Below are positions 59,750 through 64,000 of a DNA stretch of 64,000 nucleotides, one piece after another (position 1 is the stretch's first letter; each line of letters opens with the position of its first letter). The notes beneath the pieces are model-generated. The model saw only the letters and a list, made by a program, of their open reading frames with translations, did not search any database and had not been told where the DNA came from. Origin of the DNA: Uruburuella suis (lineage in GTDB: Bacteria; Pseudomonadota; Gammaproteobacteria; Burkholderiales; Neisseriaceae); the NCBI RefSeq assembly GCF_004341385.1, contig NZ_SLXE01000011.1, positions 1 through 64,000 on the forward strand, in the 5' to 3' direction. A program made the translations under genes and the position numbers.

Positions 59750-61021
59750 ATGAACATACGCTGGCTTTACACTCAATTATGGCATGTTGCGCCGCCGCTG
59801 ATCCGCCGCTATTTGCGCCGCAGAGGGCAAAAATCAAGCGCTTATCTTGAGCATTGGGGCGAGCGTTTCGGCGCGCCGATGGCAGAGCCTGTGCAGCAGC
59901 CTGTTTGGATACATGCCGTGTCGGTGGGGGAAACCCGCGCCGCCGTGCCGCTGGCGGCCGCGTTGAAACAATATTTTTCCGATGCGCCGCTGCTGCTCAC
60001 CCAAATGACCCCCACCGGCCGCGCCGCGGCCGAGCAGCTTTTTCCCGATGCGCAATGCCGCTATCTGCCTTACGACAAGCCCGCCTATATCCGCCAGTTT
60101 CTCGATGAACACCGCCCGCGCCTGGGCATTTTGATGGAAACCGAAATCTGGCCCAATTTGATGCACGGCTGCCGCGAGGCCGGCGTGCCGCTTTTTTTGG
60201 CCAACGCGCGGCTGTCGGAAAAATCGCAGCAAGGCTATCTGAAAATCCGCCCGCTGGTGGCACCGGCGCTGGCCGGCCTGCGCGGCTGCTATGCCCAAAC
60301 CGCCGCCGATGCCGAGCGGCTGCACTTTATCGGTGCTTCCAACGTGCATGTGTGCGGCAACAGCAAATACGACATCACGCCGTCTGAAACCATGCACGCG
60401 TGTGCGGCGGCCTTCAAGCAGCGCATCGGCAACAGGGCGGTGGTGGTGTGCGCCAGCACCCGCGAACACAAAGGCGTGGATGAAGCCGCGCTGTTGCTGG
60501 AAGCCTGGCAGGCCTATCGCGGCGATGCTTTGCTGGTGATTGTGCCGCGCCACCCCGAGCGCTTTCAGACGGCCTTCTCTTTGGCGCAACAACACGGCTT
60601 CAAAGTGCAAAAACGCAGCGACAACCAGCCCGTGGCCGCCGACACGCAAGTGTGGATAGGCGACAGCATGGGCGAATTGTTCGGCTATTATCTGGCCGCC
60701 GATATTGCCTTTGTCGGCGGCAGCTTGGTGGACACCGGCTGCCAAAACATCATCGAGCCGATTGCCTGCGGTGTGCCCACGCTGTTTGGCCCTTCTATCT
60801 ATAATTTCGCCGCCGCCTGCCGCGGCGCGCTTGAAGCCGGTGCGGCGCGGCAGGTGTTCAGCGCCGAAGAGTGGCAGCATGCAGCCGCAGAATGGCTCGC
60901 CCATCCGGCCGATTGCGCGCAATATGCGCAAAAAGCACAGGCATTTATCAGCCAACATCAAGGCGCCAGCGCGCGCATGGCGGATAAAATCGTTGAAGCG
61001 GTGGCAGCGGATAGGCGCTGA
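59750..61021 (+). CDS. waaA: 3-deoxy-D-manno-octulosonic acid (Kdo) transferase
   Basis: A 423-aa GT30 glycosyltransferase that adds Kdo to lipid A precursor. An N-terminal membrane-associated helix is followed by WIHAVSVGETRAAVPLAAAL, LTQMTPTGRAAAEQLFPDAQCRYLPYDKPAYIRQFL, GILMETEIWPNLMHGC and VFVGGSLVDTGCQNIIEPIACGVPTLFGP-like blocks. The start at MNIRWLY is preferred; an upstream TTG adds eight residues. Only Kdo addition is inferred; the number of sugars is not. Confidence 0.92.
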   Translation: MNIRWLYTQLWHVAPPLIRRYLRRRGQKSSAYLEHWGERFGAPMAEPVQQPVWIHAVSVGETRAAVPLAAALKQYFSDAPLLLTQMTPTGRAAAEQLFPDAQCRYLPYDKPAYIRQFLDEHRPRLGILMETEIWPNLMHGCREAGVPLFLANARLSEKSQQGYLKIRPLVAPALAGLRGCYAQTAADAERLHFIGASNVHVCGNSKYDITPSETMHACAAAFKQRIGNRAVVVCASTREHKGVDEAALLLEAWQAYRGDALLVIVPRHPERFQTAFSLAQQHGFKVQKRSDNQPVAADTQVWIGDSMGELFGYYLAADIAFVGGSLVDTGCQNIIEPIACGVPTLFGPSIYNFAAACRGALEAGAARQVFSAEEWQHAAAEWLAHPADCAQYAQKAQAFISQHQGASARMADKIVEAVAADRR

Positions 61022-61135
61022 TGCGCACAACATGCTGCTTGATTTGAAATGCGATAGTGAAATGCATAAAAAAGGGCTACGGCGTTGCTGCGGTGTATTG
61101 TCTGCGCCTTGCTGCCTTGTATCACTTTCATTCTG

Positions 61136-61193
61136 CAATCAACCGTAAAAAGGCCGTCTGAAACGTTTCAGACGGCCTTTTTACGGTTGATTG
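61136..61193. terminator. 58-bp perfect palindrome containing a DUS pair
   Basis: CAATCAACCGTAAAAAGGCC, continuing through the DUS to an AACGTT centre, is followed by its exact complement, giving 29-base arms with no spacer. It follows waaA after 114 bases and has a T-run, so it probably terminates waaA. The remaining bases before the symporter hold an AT-rich stretch (61200-61290) likely to contain its promoter. Confidence 0.75.
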
Positions 61194-61348
61194 TCAACAA
61201 TATGTTAATAATAAATTGATTTTGTTATTGATAATGCAGCGTTTTATTTTTGTAAATAAATTACAATCTTTGTGTTGAATCTATTAAAATGCAGGCATCC
61301 GGTTGGCCCGCAGCATGGCATGCGGCCGCCGCAATTTGGAGACACACG

Positions 61349-62767
61349 ATGATCGAACAATTTCACCAATGGATTAACGACCTCAACGGCCCCTTGTGGA
61401 ACGGCTTGGTTTATCTGCTTTTGGGCACCGGCCTTTTCTTCACTCTTGCCACCGGCGCGGTGCAGGTGCGCCTGTTTGGACGCAGCATCAAAGAAATGCT
61501 CGGCGGCCGCAAAGCCGGTGACGACCCGCACGGCATCACGCCGTTTCAGGCGTTTGCCACGGGGCTGGCCAGCCGCGTGGGCGTGGGCAATATCGCCGGC
61601 GTGGCGATTGCCGTGTCGCTCGGCGGCCCGGGCGCGGTGTTTTGGATGTGGGTAACGGCGCTGATCGGCATGAGCTCGGCTTTTGCCGAATCATCGCTGG
61701 CGCAGCTTTTCAAAGTGCGCGACCACAAAAACGGCCATTTCCGCGGCGGCCCCGCCTATTACATCACCCAAGGCCTCAAGCAGCATTGGCTGGGCGTGGT
61801 GTTTGCAATCAGCCTGATTCTGACTTTCGGCTTTGTGTTTAACGCGGTGCAGGCCAATTCGATTGTGGCGGCCACCGAGTCGGCATGGGGCTGGAACAAA
61901 CACCTGGTCGGCGTGGCCTTGGTGATTTTAACTGCGCCGATTATTTTCGGCGGCATCCGCCGGGTGTCGAAAGTGGCTGAAGCGATTGTGCCGCTGATGG
62001 CGCTGCTCTATCTTTTGATGGCGCTTTATGTGATTGCCACCAATTTATCGGCGGTGCCCTCGGTGATTGCGCTGATTTTTGATAAAGCATTTGATTTCCA
62101 AGCGGCGGCCGGCGGCTTTATCGGCGCGGCGATGGCGCAGGCGATGATGCTGGGCATCAAGCGCGGCCTGTTTTCGAATGAAGCCGGTATGGGCTCGGCG
62201 CCGAATGCGGCGGCCGCGGCTGATGTGAAGCATCCGGTGAGCCAAGGCATGATTCAGATGCTGGGCGTGTTTGTCGACACCATCATTGTGTGTTCGTGCA
62301 CGGCCTTTATCCTGCTGCTCTCCGATGTGCACACCACCACCGAGCTCACCGGCGTGCAGCTCACCCAAGCGGCGATTGTGAGCCACGTGGGCGCATGGGG
62401 CGCAGATTTTTTGGCGGTATTGTTGTTTTTGTTTGCTTTCTCATCAGTGATTGGCAACTATGCTTATGCCGAATCGAATGTGCAGTTTATCAAAAGCCAT
62501 TGGACGATTCTGGCGGTGTTCCGCATGTGCGTGCTGGGCATGGTGTATTTCGGCGCGGTAAACAGCGTGCCGCTGGTGTGGGATATGGCCGATTTGTCGA
62601 TGGGCATGATGGCTTTGATTAATCTGGTGGCCATCTTGGCTTTATCGCCCTTGGTGTTTATGCTGCTCAAAGATTATCAGGCCAAGCTGAAGCTGGGCAA
62701 AGAGCCGCAGTTCAAGCTCTCTGAGCACCCGGGCTTGAAGCGGCGCATCAAGTCGGATATTTGGTAA
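61349..62767 (+). CDS. alanine/glycine:cation symporter (AGCS) family protein
   Basis: A 472-aa AGCS permease. GPLWNGLVYLLLGTGLFFTLATGAVQVRLF, FATGLASRVGVGNIAGVAIAVSLGGPGAVFWMWVTALIGMSSAFAESSLAQLFKVRD and KRGLFSNEAGMGSAPNAAAAADVKHPVSQG are the family hallmarks; about 10 helices are predicted. It imports alanine or glycine with Na+ or H+. The start MIEQFHQ follows TTGGAGACAC. The motif ATTGTCAACAAT lies about 160 bases upstream. Confidence 0.9.
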   Translation: MIEQFHQWINDLNGPLWNGLVYLLLGTGLFFTLATGAVQVRLFGRSIKEMLGGRKAGDDPHGITPFQAFATGLASRVGVGNIAGVAIAVSLGGPGAVFWMWVTALIGMSSAFAESSLAQLFKVRDHKNGHFRGGPAYYITQGLKQHWLGVVFAISLILTFGFVFNAVQANSIVAATESAWGWNKHLVGVALVILTAPIIFGGIRRVSKVAEAIVPLMALLYLLMALYVIATNLSAVPSVIALIFDKAFDFQAAAGGFIGAAMAQAMMLGIKRGLFSNEAGMGSAPNAAAAADVKHPVSQGMIQMLGVFVDTIIVCSCTAFILLLSDVHTTTELTGVQLTQAAIVSHVGAWGADFLAVLLFLFAFSSVIGNYAYAESNVQFIKSHWTILAVFRMCVLGMVYFGAVNSVPLVWDMADLSMGMMALINLVAILALSPLVFMLLKDYQAKLKLGKEPQFKLSEHPGLKRRIKSDIW

Positions 62768-62783
62768 TTTGCTGCGATGATTG

Positions 62784-62820
62784 AAAAAGGCCGTCTGAAA
62801 AGATTTTCAGACGGCCTTTT
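62784..62820. terminator. convergent DUS terminator AGCS/dnaE
   Basis: AAAAAGGCCGTCTGAAAA and its inverse are followed by TTTT in both directions. Confidence 0.75.
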
Positions 62821-62823
62821 GCT

Positions 62824-64000
62824 TTACCAGCCCACTTGAATCGAGCGCGCGCCCAAAAGGGCTTCGAGGCGGTGAAACAAATCGGCGCTGGGGCTGATGC
62901 TCCAGCGGGCGCCGGGGCGCAAATCGCCGCCGGCCGCTGCGTTGCGATAGCTCAATTGCAGCGGGATGCGGCTGCCTTCTTGGCGGCTGCTTTCAATCAG
63001 CTCGGCCAATGCGCGGATGTCGTGATGCGGTGCCAAGCTGAGGCGCACGCTGCGGGCGAAGCGTTCGCGCGCGGTGGAGAGATCGAGCACGCTGTTGGCC
63101 ATGATGCGCAGCGCATCGCCGCCGCTGTAATCGTCGCGGCTGATTTTGCATTCCATAATCAGCACGCGGTCGGCTTTCAGACGGCCTGCCGCTTCTTCGA
63201 GCACTTGCCCGCTCACCATCACTTCGGCTTGGCCGTTTTGGTCTTCCACGGTGGCAAAGGCGATTTTGCCGCGCCGTCCCATCATGGTGCGCACGGCGGT
63301 AACGAAGCCGGCCACGCGCACATGCTCCTGCGGCTTGAGCTTGTTGAGGCGCAGCGGGGCAAATTGGCGCACTTCGGCGGCAAACGGGCCAAAAGGGTGG
63401 CCGGAAAAGTAAAAGCCGAGCACTTGTTTTTCTTCGGCGAGCTTTTCCGATTCGCTCCATTCGGGCGCATCGGCAAGCTGCACCGGCTCGATGGCGTCTT
63501 CCATCATGTCAAACAAGCCGCCTTGGTTGGCATTGGCCGCTTTTTGTTCGGCGTTGCTCATGGCCAAATCGATGTTGGCCAGAAGCATGGCGCGATTGGG
63601 GTGGATGCTGTCAAACGCGCCGCCGCGTATCAGCGATTCCACGGTGCGTTTGTTGATGTGCGCTTTGCCTACGCGTTCGCAAAAGTCGAGCAAATCTTGA
63701 AACGGCCCGCTTTGCCGTGCGGCCACAATCGCTTCCACCGCCGCTTCGCCCGTGCCTTTCACCGCGCCGAGGGCATAGCGGATTTGGCGTTGGTTGTTGG
63801 GGGTGAAGCGGTAATCGGATTGGTTGATGTCGGGCGGCAGAAATTCGAGGCCGTTGGCGCGCGCGTCGTCGTAAAAAAGCTTGAGTTGGTCGGTGTTGTC
63901 CAATTCGCTCGACATGGTGGCGGCCATAAATTCGGCCGGATAATGCGCTTTGAGCCAGGCGGTTTGGTAGGCCACCAGCGAATAGGCGGCGGCGTGTGAT
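62824..64000 (-). CDS. dnaE: DNA polymerase III alpha subunit, C-terminal part
   Basis: The 3' part of dnaE, open to the window edge (about 391 codons). VAYQTAWLKAHYPAEFMAATMSSELDNTDQLKLFYDDARANGLEFLPPDINQSDYRFTP is the end of the polymerase domain, FCERVGKAHINKRTVESLIRGGAFDSI the helix-hairpin-helix region, and VRVAGFVTAVRTMMGRRGKIAFATVEDQNGQAEVMVSG the OB fold. The C-terminus ARSIQVGW is complete. The start and palm domain lie beyond 64000. Confidence 0.93.
   Translation of the reverse strand, partial: SHAAAYSLVAYQTAWLKAHYPAEFMAATMSSELDNTDQLKLFYDDARANGLEFLPPDINQSDYRFTPNNQRQIRYALGAVKGTGEAAVEAIVAARQSGPFQDLLDFCERVGKAHINKRTVESLIRGGAFDSIHPNRAMLLANIDLAMSNAEQKAANANQGGLFDMMEDAIEPVQLADAPEWSESEKLAEEKQVLGFYFSGHPFGPFAAEVRQFAPLRLNKLKPQEHVRVAGFVTAVRTMMGRRGKIAFATVEDQNGQAEVMVSGQVLEEAAGRLKADRVLIMECKISRDDYSGGDALRIMANSVLDLSTARERFARSVRLSLAPHHDIRALAELIESSRQEGSRIPLQLSYRNAAAGGDLRPGARWSISPSADLFHRLEALLGARSIQVGW

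Overview
The window is a chromosomal segment from a Neisseriaceae bacterium, most likely a Neisseria species. The 12-mer DNA uptake sequence AGGCCGTCTGAA (the AG-DUS dialect) recurs throughout on both strands, usually as inverted pairs that double as gene-end hairpins. Gene content fits as well: an mlaFEDCB-mlaA operon, tamA-tamB, comF, waaA, recJ, ruvA and prlC. The species cannot be named from sequence alone. A few AT-DUS, AGGCTGCCTGAA (Simonsiella-type) and AGGCTACCTGAA (Eikenella-type) dialect copies sit in the accessory part and point to imported DNA.

Layout. 0.1-10 kb: sulfate-binding lipoprotein, a RluA-type pseudouridine synthase, a UPF0016/GDT1 manganese exporter behind a yybP-ykoY-type riboswitch, a betaine ABC importer (ProV plus a binding-protein/permease fusion), an S4 protein, a MarR regulator with PHP and YciO proteins, and an M50 protease. 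10-23 kb: aroG, a four-gene Anbu proteasome-like operon (CP-ATP-grasp, alpha-E, transglutaminase, Anbu), a long mla lipid-transport operon running into tlpA, and an ada-alkB DNA-alkylation repair operon. 23-37 kb: an accessory block with a SIR2-HerA defence pair, a Fic remnant, NAD(P)-binding and flavin enzymes, a three-gene Dcm / MORC-type ATPase / Vsr restriction-linked operon, a Tat-exported lactate-oxidase-like enzyme and a LysR-controlled oxidoreductase. 37-64 kb: mostly housekeeping (recJ, dacB, bioH-bioC, comF, trmL, rlpA, ruvA, an ABC exporter, prlC, tRNA-Lys, sstT, tamA-tamB, waaA, an AGCS symporter and the 3' part of dnaE), interrupted near 47.7-48.9 kb by a truncated IS630-type element and a broken AraC regulator.

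The strongest candidates for unusual biology lie in 23-33.3 kb. The two defence modules are AT-rich, have their own palindrome-overlapped promoters, and are bordered by extended DUS hairpins whose loops share the motif CCGCACTTT, seen nowhere else in the window. This suggests cassette exchange through uptake-sequence hairpins. The middle gene of the Dcm-Vsr operon fuses a GHKL/MORC-type ATPase to what looks like a TIGR02391-type C-terminal domain, and no conventional restriction nuclease is present. A second theme is a set of small mobile repeats. One family has a core resembling the Neisseria Correia element but with different terminal repeats (ATACC(A/C)AT...), and several copies abut a DUS; another has TATAGTG ends and an unrelated core.

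All calls come from reading the sequence; no database search or folding program was run.
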